The notes under the pieces were generated by a model. The model was not told the origin of the DNA and searched no databases. It was given only the letters and a program-made list of their open reading frames with translations. DNA of 23,495 nucleotides from Pedobacter sp. (lineage in GTDB: Bacteria > Bacteroidota > Bacteroidia > Sphingobacteriales > Sphingobacteriaceae), in NCBI GenBank assembly GCA_028287885.1, contig JAQBOT010000149.1:1-23495 (forward strand), read 5' to 3'. Each line of letters begins with the position of its first letter. Position 1 is the first letter of the stretch. Position numbers and translations under genes: made by a program. Shown here piece by piece: positions 15,635 to 22,755 of this stretch.

Positions 15635-16153
15635 ATGTCAACTATCAATATAAAAAGAGTTAAGACTAGCGAGATCGAATTAAAAGATCGTTTAGTTAGC
15701 ATACAACGCGTTGCCAAAGTAACCAAAGGTGGTCGTACTTTCAGCTTCTCAGCCATTGTGGTTGTTGGTGATGAAAACGGTATCGTAGGTTATGGATTGG
15801 GAAAAGCGAAAGAGGTTACTGAGGCTATTGCTAAAGGAATCGATGACGCTAAGAAGAATCTTGTAAAAGTTCCATTGTTGAACGGTACCGTTCCTCATGA
15901 GCAAATCGGTAAATTTTCAGGTGGTTTTGTATTAATCAAACCAGCTGCAGTAGGTACCGGAGTAATTGCTGGTGGTGCGATGCGTGCCGTTTTAGAGAGT
16001 GCTGGTGTACATAACGTATTGGCAAAATCTAAAGGTTCATCTAACCCCCACAATGTGGTAAAAGCAACTGTTGATGCTTTAACTAAAATGCGTGATGCTT
16101 ATACCATCGCTCAGCAACGTGGTGTGGATTTAAACAAAGTTTTTAACGGATAA
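15635..16153 (+). CDS. rpsE: 30S ribosomal protein S5
   Basis: S5 lies at the mRNA entry side of the 30S subunit and affects fidelity and spectinomycin binding. The 172-residue protein has the N-terminal double-stranded-RNA-like domain with the signature [34 protein letters not shown] (about 29-62). The C-terminal domain contains [21 protein letters not shown]. The spectinomycin-loop sequence VTKGGRTF matches sensitive-type proteins. A weak AGGA lies 5 nt before the start. rpmD follows after 4 bp. Confidence 0.98.
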   Translation: MSTINIKRVKTSEIELKDRLVSIQRVAKVTKGGRTFSFSAIVVVGDENGIVGYGLGKAKEVTEAIAKGIDDAKKNLVKVPLLNGTVPHEQIGKFSGGFVLIKPAAVGTGVIAGGAMRAVLESAGVHNVLAKSKGSSNPHNVVKATVDALTKMRDAYTIAQQRGVDLNKVFNG

Positions 16154-16157
16154 CATT

Positions 16158-16337
16158 ATGGCTAGGATTAAAATCACCCAGATAAAAAGCGTTATCGACA
16201 GAAGCGAGCGCCAAAAAAGAACCATGCAGGCCTTAGGTTTAAATAAAATAAGCCAGTCTGTAGAAGTGGAAGCTAACCCAGCGATTATTGGTATGGTTAG
16301 AAAAGTAAACCACCTGGTTGCAATAGAAAGTATATAA
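16158..16337 (+). CDS. rpmD: 50S ribosomal protein L30
   Basis: This short gene encodes 59 residues, beginning MARIKITQIKSVIDRSERQK and ending NHLVAIESI. The pattern IKxxQIKSxIxRxxxQKxTxxALGL and the C-terminal IIGMVRKVNHLV are characteristic of bacterial L30. It starts 4 bp after rpsE in its standard place before rplO. The following 111-bp gap is longer than usual and holds two hairpins. Confidence 0.97.
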   Translation: MARIKITQIKSVIDRSERQKRTMQALGLNKISQSVEVEANPAIIGMVRKVNHLVAIESI

Positions 16338-16345
16338 TTATTGAA

Positions 16346-16382
16346 GGCTGTAAATGTGGGATATATGTCTACATTTGCAACC
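16346..16382 (+). other. Hairpin 1 in the rpmD-rplO gap (overlaps a -7-like element)
   Basis: TGTAAATGT (16349-16357) pairs with ACATTTGCA (16371-16379) with one G-U. GG/CC (16346-16347 and 16381-16382) extend the stem past a mismatch. The right arm contains TACATTTG (16370-16377), a good -7-like element, but I see no TTTG at the correct distance upstream. It may be a hairpin, a weak promoter or both. Confidence 0.4.
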
Positions 16383-16399
16383 TTTGTATATGTTTAACC

Positions 16400-16433
16400 G
16401 TTGTTCCCTGATTAGTGAAAGCGAAGGGGCAAC
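16400..16433 (+). other. Hairpin 2 before rplO
   Basis: GTTG (16400-16403) pairs with CAAC (16430-16433), and CCCT (16406-16409) with AGGG (16425-16428), with a small internal loop. It ends 15 nt before the rplO ATG at 16449, close enough to influence initiation. Confidence 0.4.
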
Positions 16434-16448
16434 ACAATAAGTTTCAGA

Positions 16449-16895
16449 ATGAACTTAAGTAATTTAAAACCTGCAGTAGGTTCTACAAAAAATGTAAAGA
16501 GAATTGGTCGTGGTACTGGTTCTGGTCGTGGTGGTACTTCCACTCGTGGTCATAAAGGTGCTGGATCCCGTTCAGGTCACAAAAACAAGATCGGTTTTGA
16601 AGGTGGTCAAATGCCTTTACAACGTCGTGTGCCTAAGGTAGGTTTCAAGCCTATTAACAGGGTTGAATATGTAGGCGTTAACTTAGACGTGTTACAAGCT
16701 TTGGCAGAAAAGTTTAGTTTAACTTCAATTACCTTCGCAGATTTGCAACAACATGGTTTAGCTTCTAAGAATGACTTGGTTAAAATCCTTGGTCGTGGTG
16801 AAGTTAAAGCTAAAATAGAAGTAAGAGCACATGCTTTTTCTGCTACAGCACAAAAAGCTATTGAGGCTGTTGGAGGCTCAATCGAAAAATTGTAA
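16449..16895 (+). CDS. rplO: 50S ribosomal protein L15
   Basis: L15 is a late-assembling 50S protein. The 148-residue product starts [20 protein letters not shown] and has the Gly/Arg-rich N-terminal arm ([24 protein letters not shown], about 21-44), [18 protein letters not shown] (about 49-66) and the C-terminal signature region [20 protein letters not shown]. It precedes secY by 3 bp, the conserved arrangement. Confidence 0.98.
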   Translation: MNLSNLKPAVGSTKNVKRIGRGTGSGRGGTSTRGHKGAGSRSGHKNKIGFEGGQMPLQRRVPKVGFKPINRVEYVGVNLDVLQALAEKFSLTSITFADLQQHGLASKNDLVKILGRGEVKAKIEVRAHAFSATAQKAIEAVGGSIEKL

Positions 16896-16898
16896 TTA

Positions 16899-18233
16899 AT
16901 GAAGAAGCTGTTTACTACTTTAAGTAATATTTGGAAAATTGAAGAATTGAAAGGGCGTATTGTGTTTACGCTCATCATTCTTTTGGTCTATAGGTTTGTA
17001 TCTCACGTGGTTTTGCCAGGTGTGGATGCGACTGCTCTGGGCGATAATGAAAAGTCTGGCCTTTTAGGTTTGATAGATATGTTTGCCGGAGGATCTTTCT
17101 CCCGCGTGTCTATTCTTGCGTTGGGAGTTATGCCATATATTTCTGCCTCCATTGTAGTTCAGTTACTCGGTATCGCTGTTCCTTCTTTTCAGAAGATGCA
17201 AAAGGAGGGTGAAAGCGGAAGAAATAAACTTAATCAGATTACCAGGTACCTAACTGTTGCAATTACTGCCGTTCAGGCGGTTGGTTACATCAAAACTCAG
17301 GTGCCCGTAGAGGCGATCATGATGGATCGTACTTTATTCTACATTCTTTCTACGTTTGTTCTTGCTGCAGGTACATTATTCGTAATGTGGCTTGGTGAGA
17401 AGATTACGGATAAAGGGATTGGTAATGGTGTCTCCCTGATTATCATGGTTGGTATTATTGCTCGTCTTCCAATCGCTTTGCAACAGGAGATTAGCTCTAG
17501 ATTTGTTGGTGAAGGTGGTTTGATCGCGTTGGTTCTTGAGATCGTTGCTTTGTTTGCTGTTGTTATGTTTACCATAATGATTGTTCAAGGTGTGCGTAAA
17601 GTCCCTGTACAATATGCAAAACGTATTGTTGGCAACAGACAGTTTGGTGGTGTGAGACAATACATTCCATTGAAGGTAAATGCTGCCGGTGTTATGCCTA
17701 TAATCTTTGCTCAGGCATTGATGTTCATTCCTATGACATTAACATCTTTATTTCCTAACCTACAGAATAGCTGGTTAAGTCAGTATAGTGATTATACTTC
17801 TTTAACATATAGTTTAACGTTCGCATTCTTAATCATTGCATTTACGTTTTTCTATACTGCCATCACGGTAAATCCAACCCAGATGTCTGATGATATGAAG
17901 AAGAATGGTGGTTTTATCCCAGGCATTAAGCCAGGACTAGCTACTTCATCTTTTATCGATGATGTGATTTCTAAGATCACTTTTCCTGGTGCAATCTTCC
18001 TAGCGATTATTGCGATTTTGCCTTCAATTGCGGTAAGGTTTGGTTTGAAGACAGAGTTTGCTCACTTTTATGGTGGCACATCTTTGCTGATCCTGGTAGG
18101 TGTAGTGTTGGATACCTTGCAACAAATTGAAAGTTATTTGTTGATGCGTCACTATGATGGATTGATGAAAACTGGAAGGATCACCGGTCGTACCGGTATT
18201 CCGGCTGCAAGCGGTACCAATGCAGTTATTTAG
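16899..18233 (+). CDS. secY: Preprotein translocase subunit SecY
   Basis: SecY is the channel of the Sec translocon in the inner membrane. The 444-residue protein has about ten hydrophobic helices starting near 21-38 (IVFTLIILLVYRFVSHVVL). Typical sequences are GGSFSRVSILALGVMPYISASIVVQLL (about 64-90), the loop KEGESGRNKLNQITRY, GEKITDKGIGNGVSLIIMVGI (166-186), the cytoplasmic loop KVPVQYAKR and GGFIPGIKPG (337-346). The long region near 285-300 before helix 7 is somewhat variable. Translational proximity to rplO (3 bp) matches the usual spc order; map follows after 8 bp. Confidence 0.98.
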   Translation: MKKLFTTLSNIWKIEELKGRIVFTLIILLVYRFVSHVVLPGVDATALGDNEKSGLLGLIDMFAGGSFSRVSILALGVMPYISASIVVQLLGIAVPSFQKMQKEGESGRNKLNQITRYLTVAITAVQAVGYIKTQVPVEAIMMDRTLFYILSTFVLAAGTLFVMWLGEKITDKGIGNGVSLIIMVGIIARLPIALQQEISSRFVGEGGLIALVLEIVALFAVVMFTIMIVQGVRKVPVQYAKRIVGNRQFGGVRQYIPLKVNAAGVMPIIFAQALMFIPMTLTSLFPNLQNSWLSQYSDYTSLTYSLTFAFLIIAFTFFYTAITVNPTQMSDDMKKNGGFIPGIKPGLATSSFIDDVISKITFPGAIFLAIIAILPSIAVRFGLKTEFAHFYGGTSLLILVGVVLDTLQQIESYLLMRHYDGLMKTGRITGRTGIPAASGTNAVI

Positions 18234-18241
18234 ATAATACA

Positions 18242-19030
18242 ATGTCAAAGATTTATTACAAGTCGGCGGAAGAGGTTGAGTTGATTAGAGCGAGTTCCAT
18301 GCTGGTATCCATGGCCCTGGCTGAAGTAGCCAAGGTAATTGGTCCGGGTATGACTACAATGAGCCTGAATAACCTGGCTGAGACCTTTATCAAAGATCAA
18401 GGTGCTATACCAGCGTTTCTCAATTATAATGGTTTTCCTTACGCCCTTTGTATTTCTCCAAACGAGCAGGTCGTTCACGGTTTTCCCAGTGATTATGTGA
18501 TACAGGAAGGCGATTTAATTTCTGTAGACTGTGGAGTAATTAAAGATAACTTTTACGGTGATTCGGCATATACATTCGCCATTGGTGAGGTTGATGCAGA
18601 AAGACAGAAGTTAATTGATGTTACTCAACAATGTTTAATCGCAGGGGTTGAAAAGGCTGTATCTGGCGCGAGGACTGGTGATGTTGGCTATGCGATTCAA
18701 AAGATTGCCGAAGACAACGGATTTGGTGTAGTAAGAGAGCTTGTAGGGCATGGTGTTGGCGTAAAGCTGCACGAGAAGCCAGAAGTTCCAAACTACGGTC
18801 AAAGGGGGCGTGGTATTAAATTGGAAGAGGGAATGGTCATAGCTATTGAACCGATGATCAATGCTGGCGTTGCCGGTGTGAAATTCTGGTCAGATGGCTG
18901 GACAGTTACCAGTAAGGACAACAAACCTTCGGCCCATTTTGAGCATACCATAGCGGTTAAAAAGGGCAAGGCAGATGTTTTATCGACCTTTTCTTTAATT
19001 GAAGAAGTTTTAAAGAAAAAAGGCAATTAA
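18242..19030 (+). CDS. map: Type I methionine aminopeptidase
   Basis: MetAP removes the initiator methionine from nascent proteins in the cytosol. The 262-residue protein has all five metal ligands of the type I enzymes: Asp96 (VDCGV), Asp107 (YGDSA), His170 (GHGVG), Glu203 (IEPMIN) and Glu234 (HFEHTI). Substrate-site His79 (VVHG) and His177 (KLHEKP) are also present. It lacks the N-terminal zinc-finger extension of eukaryotic forms. It lies between secY and infA, as in Gram-positives and Bacteroidota; adk, often found here elsewhere, is absent. Confidence 0.98.
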   Translation: MSKIYYKSAEEVELIRASSMLVSMALAEVAKVIGPGMTTMSLNNLAETFIKDQGAIPAFLNYNGFPYALCISPNEQVVHGFPSDYVIQEGDLISVDCGVIKDNFYGDSAYTFAIGEVDAERQKLIDVTQQCLIAGVEKAVSGARTGDVGYAIQKIAEDNGFGVVRELVGHGVGVKLHEKPEVPNYGQRGRGIKLEEGMVIAIEPMINAGVAGVKFWSDGWTVTSKDNKPSAHFEHTIAVKKGKADVLSTFSLIEEVLKKKGN

Positions 19031-19045
19031 TTAAATAATTATATT

Positions 19046-19053
19046 TAATTTTG
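19046..19053 (+). promoter_or_regulatory. Possible -7 element upstream of infA
   Basis: TAATTTTG in the 67-bp map-infA gap matches TAnnTTTG and is followed by CAACCCTG, similar to the bases after the rpsL -7 element. No TTTG is seen at the expected -33 distance, so this is only a weak internal promoter candidate. Confidence 0.3.
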
Positions 19054-19097
19054 CAACCCTGTTTAGTAGCAGCTAATTAAGTAAAAATCAATATTAT

Positions 19098-19316
19098 ATG
19101 GCTAAACAAGCCTCAATTGAACAAGACGGAGTAATAAGAGAGGCATTATCGAATGCGATGTTCCGGGTGGAGCTCGAGAACGGACATGAGATCATTGCAC
19201 ATATTTCTGGTAAGATGCGGATGCACTACATAAAAATTTTACCAGGGGATAAAGTCAAATTAGAGATGTCGCCTTATGATTTAACAAAAGGCAGGATTAC
19301 TTATAGATATAAATAA
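19098..19316 (+). CDS. infA: Translation initiation factor IF-1
   Basis: IF-1 is an OB-fold protein that occupies the 30S A site during initiation. The 72-residue protein is canonical: [20 protein letters not shown] (about 6-25), [25 protein letters not shown] (about 29-53) and [15 protein letters not shown] at the C-terminus. It sits upstream of rpmJ with a 1-bp gap, the usual infA-rpmJ pair. Confidence 0.98.
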   Translation: MAKQASIEQDGVIREALSNAMFRVELENGHEIIAHISGKMRMHYIKILPGDKVKLEMSPYDLTKGRITYRYK

Positions 19317-19317
19317 A

Positions 19318-19434
19318 ATGAAAGTTAGGTCATCAATTAAAAAACGTAGCGCTGATTGCAAGATTATACGTCGTAAAGGAAAACTTTACGTTATAAACAA
19401 AAAGAACCCAAAATACAAACAGCGTCAAGGTTAA
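19318..19434 (+). CDS. rpmJ: 50S ribosomal protein L36, zinc-independent form
   Basis: This 38-residue protein reads [20 protein letters not shown] followed by [18 protein letters not shown], an unmistakable L36. Of the four zinc ligands of the classical type (Cys11, Cys14, Cys27, His33), only Cys14 remains; the others are Ser, Asn and Tyr. It is thus the cysteine-lacking form that does not need zinc. It starts one base after the infA stop and is followed by an 82-bp gap before rpsM. Confidence 0.96.
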   Translation: MKVRSSIKKRSADCKIIRRKGKLYVINKKNPKYKQRQG

Positions 19435-19454
19435 GAAATTATTGAAGTATGATT

Positions 19455-19481
19455 GGATTGAATGTACGGGTTACTCAATCT
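19455..19481 (+). other. Hairpin in the rpmJ-rpsM gap
   Basis: GATTGA (19456-19461) pairs with TCAATC (19475-19480), extended by a G-U pair. GTA/TAC (19464-19466 and 19472-19474) stack inside. It ends 35 nt before the rpsM start, where E. coli has its S4-regulated alpha-operon leader, but I cannot show homology to that pseudoknot. Confidence 0.35.
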
Positions 19482-19516
19482 GTCGTTTAATCAAATAATC
19501 AAACATTAGTACAAAT

Positions 19517-19894
19517 ATGGCAAGGATATCAGGTATTGATTTACCAAGAAACAAAAGAGGCGAAATTGGTCTAACATACATCTTCGGTGTAGGTAGATCA
19601 ACTGCTCAACGTATATTAACGGAGGCAGGTATCGATTTTAACAAGAAAGTACAAGATTGGTCTGATGATGAGTTGTCAGCTATCCGTACAATTATCAACG
19701 ACGGTGTAAAAGTTGAAGGTGCATTACGTTCTGAAGTTCAGTTGAACATCAAACGTCTAATGGATATTGGCTGTTACCGCGGCTTACGTCATAGAAAAGG
19801 TTTGCCAGTGCGTGGTCAACGTACTAAGAACAACTCTAGGACTCGTAAGGGTAAGAGGAAAACAGTTGCTAACAAGAAAAAAGCTACTAAATAA
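19517..19894 (+). CDS. rpsM: 30S ribosomal protein S13
   Basis: S13 in the 30S head makes intersubunit bridges and contacts P-site tRNA. The 125-residue protein starts [20 protein letters not shown] and has the helix-two-turn-helix region [14 protein letters not shown] (21-34), then [29 protein letters not shown] (about 89-117) and a basic Lys-rich tail. It opens the alpha group. Confidence 0.98.
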   Translation: MARISGIDLPRNKRGEIGLTYIFGVGRSTAQRILTEAGIDFNKKVQDWSDDELSAIRTIINDGVKVEGALRSEVQLNIKRLMDIGCYRGLRHRKGLPVRGQRTKNNSRTRKGKRKTVANKKKATK

Positions 19895-19915
19895 AATTAG
19901 TATCAAACAATAATT

Positions 19916-20305
19916 ATGGCTAAGAGTAAAAAAGTAACTAAAAAGCGTATTGTTGTAATTGAACCTGTCGGTCAGGCTCACATCAATGCGACTTTTAACA
20001 ACATCATTGTTACGCTAACAAACAACAACGGTCAAACGATTTCATGGTCTTCTGCAGGTAAAATGGGTTTTAAGGGTTCTAAAAAGAACACTCCATATGC
20101 AGCTGGTCAGGCAGCGTCTGATTGCGGTAAGGTAGCATATGATTTAGGTCTGCGTAAGGTAGAAGTTTTTGTAAAAGGTCCAGGATCTGGCCGTGAATCA
20201 GCAATTAGAACATTGCAGATCGCTGGTATCGAAGTGACTTCAATCAAAGACATTACGCCGCTTCCACACAATGGATGTCGCCCGCCTAAGAAAAGAAGAG
20301 TTTAA
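19916..20305 (+). CDS. rpsK: 30S ribosomal protein S11
   Basis: S11 forms part of the 30S platform near the E site. The 129-residue protein has a short basic N-terminus, [45 protein letters not shown] (about 18-62) and the signature region [48 protein letters not shown]. It lies 21 bp after rpsM and 64 bp before the chosen rpsD start. Confidence 0.98.
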   Translation: MAKSKKVTKKRIVVIEPVGQAHINATFNNIIVTLTNNNGQTISWSSAGKMGFKGSKKNTPYAAGQAASDCGKVAYDLGLRKVEVFVKGPGSGRESAIRTLQIAGIEVTSIKDITPLPHNGCRPPKKRRV

Positions 20306-20369
20306 TTTATAATTTTTAAAGCTAAGAGTCTGCAGCTTCAGGTTGCATGATACTTTAAAACAAAGAACA

Positions 20370-20978
20370 ATGGCAAGATATACAGGACCCAAGTCCAAAA
20401 TCGCGCGTAAATTCAGAGAGCCTATTTTTGGCCCTGATAAGGTACTAGACAGAAAAAACTATCCACCCGGACAACACGGTGCTTCGAAAAGAAGAGGAAA
20501 GCAATCTGAATATGCAGTACAGTTAATGGAAAAGCAAAAAGTTAAATACACTTACGGTGTGTTAGAACGTCAATTCCGTAACTTGTTTACAAAAGCATCA
20601 TCACGTCAGGGAATTACCGGTGATAACTTATTACAATTATTAGAAGCTCGTTTAGATAATACAGTATACAGATTAGGTATTGCTACTACACGTTCTGCTG
20701 CTCGTCAGTTAGTTAGCCATAAACACGTAACAGTGAACGGTGAGGTAGTAAATATTCCTTCATATCAGTTGAAAGCTGGAGATGTTATTGCAGTTCGTGA
20801 GAAATCAAAAACATTAGAGTCTATCACCAATTCAGTAGCAGGAAGAGTAATCAATAAATTCAATTGGTTAGATTGGAATGCAGGCGAATTGACCGGTAAG
20901 TTTTTAGCTTATCCAAACCGTGATGAGATACCAGAAAATATCAAAGAAAACCTTATAGTAGAGTTATACTCTAAGTAA
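20370..20978 (+). CDS. rpsD: 30S ribosomal protein S4
   Basis: S4 starts 30S body assembly and lies at the mRNA entry pore. In E. coli it represses the alpha operon. The 202-residue form starts [20 protein letters not shown], typical of the phylum. It has [29 protein letters not shown] (about 30-58) and an S4 RNA-binding domain with [34 protein letters not shown]. An in-frame ATG at 20343 would add nine residues without family support. No zinc-finger cysteines are present at the N-terminus. A strong terminator-like hairpin follows. Confidence 0.97.
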   Translation: MARYTGPKSKIARKFREPIFGPDKVLDRKNYPPGQHGASKRRGKQSEYAVQLMEKQKVKYTYGVLERQFRNLFTKASSRQGITGDNLLQLLEARLDNTVYRLGIATTRSAARQLVSHKHVTVNGEVVNIPSYQLKAGDVIAVREKSKTLESITNSVAGRVINKFNWLDWNAGELTGKFLAYPNRDEIPENIKENLIVELYSK

Positions 20979-20985
20979 CGAATTT

Positions 20986-21022
20986 AAATTAACTGCCTCT
21001 CTTTCGAGGCAGTTAATTTTTT
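20986..21022 (+). terminator. Terminator-like hairpin between rpsD and rpoA
   Basis: AAATTAACTGCCTC (20986-20999) and GAGGCAGTTAATTT (21006-21019) form a perfect 14-bp stem with a 6-nt loop, and the T-run continues to 21022 (six Ts). By structure this is a good intrinsic terminator. It begins 8 nt after rpsD, and rpoA starts 38 nt later without a clear promoter. It probably acts as a partial terminator or attenuator. Confidence 0.8.
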
Positions 21023-21060
21023 GCGTTACAATAATTAATAACGATCTAAAAACATTATAA

Positions 21061-22053
21061 ATGGCAATTTTAGCATTTCAGAAACCCGATAAGGTAATCA
21101 TGCAGAAGTCTACGGATTTCGACGGCATATTTGAATTTCGTCCTTTAGAGCCCGGTTTCGGAGTAACAATTGGTAATGCCTTAAGAAGAATATTACTTTC
21201 TTCTTTGGAAGGTTTTGCCATTACAAGTATCCGCTTTTCTGGTGTATCTCACGAGTTTTCTACCATGAAAGGTGTTGTAGAAGATTTGACTGAAATCATC
21301 CTTAATCTAAAACAAGTTCGTTTTAAAAAAGTGGGTGACTCTGGTGATTCTGAAAAAGTCTTCATCATCGTAAATGGTCAAGATCAGTTTAGAGCTGGTG
21401 ACATTACTAAATTCTCTAACAACTTCGAAGTTCTAAATCCGGATTTCGTAATTTGTAACATGGAGAAAGCCGTTACTTTAGAGGTGGAATTAACCATCAA
21501 TAGAGGACGTGGTTATGTTCCTGCTGAAGAAAATAAAATTACAGATGCTGTTGTTGGTGTAATCGCGATCGATTCGATCTTTACCCCAATGAAAAATGTA
21601 AAATACACTATAGAAAACTATCGTGTTGAACAAAAAACAGATTATGAGAAATTAATTCTTGAGATTTCTACTGATGGATCTATCCATCCAGAAGAAGCAT
21701 TGAAAGAAGCAGCTAAGATTCTTATCCAACACTTTATGTTGTTCTCTGATGAGAACTTGGTATTGGAATCTCAAGCTAAAGAAGAAACAAAAGAAGTTGA
21801 CGAGGAAATTTTACATATGCGTAAGATCCTTAAAACGGAATTGGTTGACCTTGATCTTTCTGTACGTGCGTTAAACTGCCTTAAAGCAGCTGATATCCGT
21901 ACTCTTGCTGATTTAGTTTCTTACGACGTAGCTGATATGTTAAAATTCAGAAACTTCGGTAAGAAGTCATTAACTGAGATTCAGGAACTGGTTAAATCTA
22001 AAAGTCTTTCTTTTGGAATGAACCTGTCTAAATTCAAGTTGGACGAAGAATAA
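21061..22053 (+). CDS. rpoA: DNA-directed RNA polymerase subunit alpha
   Basis: Alpha dimerises to start RNA polymerase assembly, and its C-terminal domain contacts DNA and regulators. The 330-residue protein has the N-terminal domain (1-about 235) with the assembly motif [21 protein letters not shown] (31-51) and the segment [12 protein letters not shown] (147-158). A linker rich in Glu and Lys covers about 236-255. The C-terminal domain (about 256-322) carries [21 protein letters not shown] and [15 protein letters not shown], with Arg269 matching the DNA-binding Arg265 of E. coli. It is separated from rpsD by a terminator-like hairpin and precedes rplQ by 85 bp. Confidence 0.98.
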   Translation: MAILAFQKPDKVIMQKSTDFDGIFEFRPLEPGFGVTIGNALRRILLSSLEGFAITSIRFSGVSHEFSTMKGVVEDLTEIILNLKQVRFKKVGDSGDSEKVFIIVNGQDQFRAGDITKFSNNFEVLNPDFVICNMEKAVTLEVELTINRGRGYVPAEENKITDAVVGVIAIDSIFTPMKNVKYTIENYRVEQKTDYEKLILEISTDGSIHPEEALKEAAKILIQHFMLFSDENLVLESQAKEETKEVDEEILHMRKILKTELVDLDLSVRALNCLKAADIRTLADLVSYDVADMLKFRNFGKKSLTEIQELVKSKSLSFGMNLSKFKLDEE

Positions 22054-22080
22054 TAATAACAAAAATAACTATTGTTAATC

Positions 22081-22123
22081 GTGCGTAATTCCCTCAGATA
22101 AACATCAAAGAGACGGTACGCAC
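22081..22123 (+). other. Long-loop hairpin in the rpoA-rplQ gap
   Basis: GTGCGTA (22081-22087) pairs perfectly with TACGCAC (22117-22123) around a 29-nt loop. The structure ends 15 nt before the rplQ start. There is no T-run, so it is not a terminator; a local mRNA structure is the modest claim. Confidence 0.4.
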
Positions 22124-22138
22124 CGAATAAAATCAAAA

Positions 22139-22660
22139 ATGAGACACGGTAAAAAGAATAACCACTTAGGAAGAACAGACTCACATCGTAAGGCGATGTT
22201 GGCCAACATGGCTTCATCTTTAATTAAGCACAAAAGAATTACCACTACTTTAGCTAAGGCGAAAGTGTTGCGTATGTATGTTGAGCCAATGATTACTAAA
22301 TCTAAAACTGATACTACACACTCTCGTCGTATTGTATTTAGCTACTTACAGGATAAAGAAACTGTTACTGAATTATTCCGTGACATTGCAGCTAAAGTTG
22401 CAAATCGTCCCGGTGGTTATACAAGGATTATTAAACTAAACAATCGTTTGGGTGATAACGCTGAAATGGCCTTAATTGAGTTGGTAGATTACAACGAGGT
22501 ATATGGCAAAGAAGCTGATTCAGCTGAAAAGAAAACGACTCGTCGTGGTAGAAGTAAAGGAAAGAAAACTGATGCTCCGGCAGCAGAAGCAACTCCTGCA
22601 ACTACAACTGAAGCTCCAGCTGCTGAAACTGCAACTGAAGTTGAAGGCGAACAAGCATAA
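22139..22660 (+). CDS. rplQ: 50S ribosomal protein L17 with C-terminal low-complexity extension
   Basis: L17 lies near the exit tunnel on the solvent side of the 50S subunit. The core begins [20 protein letters not shown] and includes [22 protein letters not shown] and the signature region [30 protein letters not shown] (90-119). The E. coli protein has 127 residues and this one 173. From about 123 a charged stretch ([13 protein letters not shown]) leads into an Ala/Thr/Pro/Glu-rich end that is surely disordered. The gene ends the alpha group and is followed by an intrinsic terminator. Confidence 0.97.
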   Translation: MRHGKKNNHLGRTDSHRKAMLANMASSLIKHKRITTTLAKAKVLRMYVEPMITKSKTDTTHSRRIVFSYLQDKETVTELFRDIAAKVANRPGGYTRIIKLNNRLGDNAEMALIELVDYNEVYGKEADSAEKKTTRRGRSKGKKTDAPAAEATPATTTEAPAAETATEVEGEQA

Positions 22661-22678
22661 GAATATTATAACAATACT

Positions 22679-22711
22679 AAAGGCCCTGTTGAGCAATCAT
22701 CAGGGCCTTTT
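22679..22711 (+). terminator. Intrinsic terminator of the ribosomal cluster
   Basis: AAAGGCCCTG (22679-22688) and CAGGGCCTTT (22701-22710) form a perfect 10-bp GC-rich stem followed by T22711. It begins 19 nt after rplQ and ends the long gene cluster. The A/T ends could also allow leftward activity, but no minus-strand gene needs it here. Confidence 0.88.
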
Positions 22712-22736
22712 GCTTATACTATAAATTATAATTTTG
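22709..22736 (+). promoter_or_regulatory. Candidate promoter for the methyltransferase gene
   Basis: TTTG (22709-22712) and TAATTTTG (22729-22736) resemble the -33/-7 pair with a 16-bp spacer, slightly short of the usual 18-20. Its -33 overlaps the T-run of the preceding terminator. The leader would be only about 15 nt. Confidence 0.4.
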
Positions 22737-22755
22737 CTACCTAAAGCTGCTGCTT

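Noticed and set aside
20343..20369. Nine-residue upstream extension of rpsD
   Set aside because: S4 proteins of this type start MARYTGPK, and the upstream codons have no family match.
22503..22724. Leu/Lys/Gln-rich plus-strand frame overlapping the end of rplQ
   Set aside because: It is a frame shadow of the Ala/Thr/Glu repeat codons in L17 and runs through the terminator.
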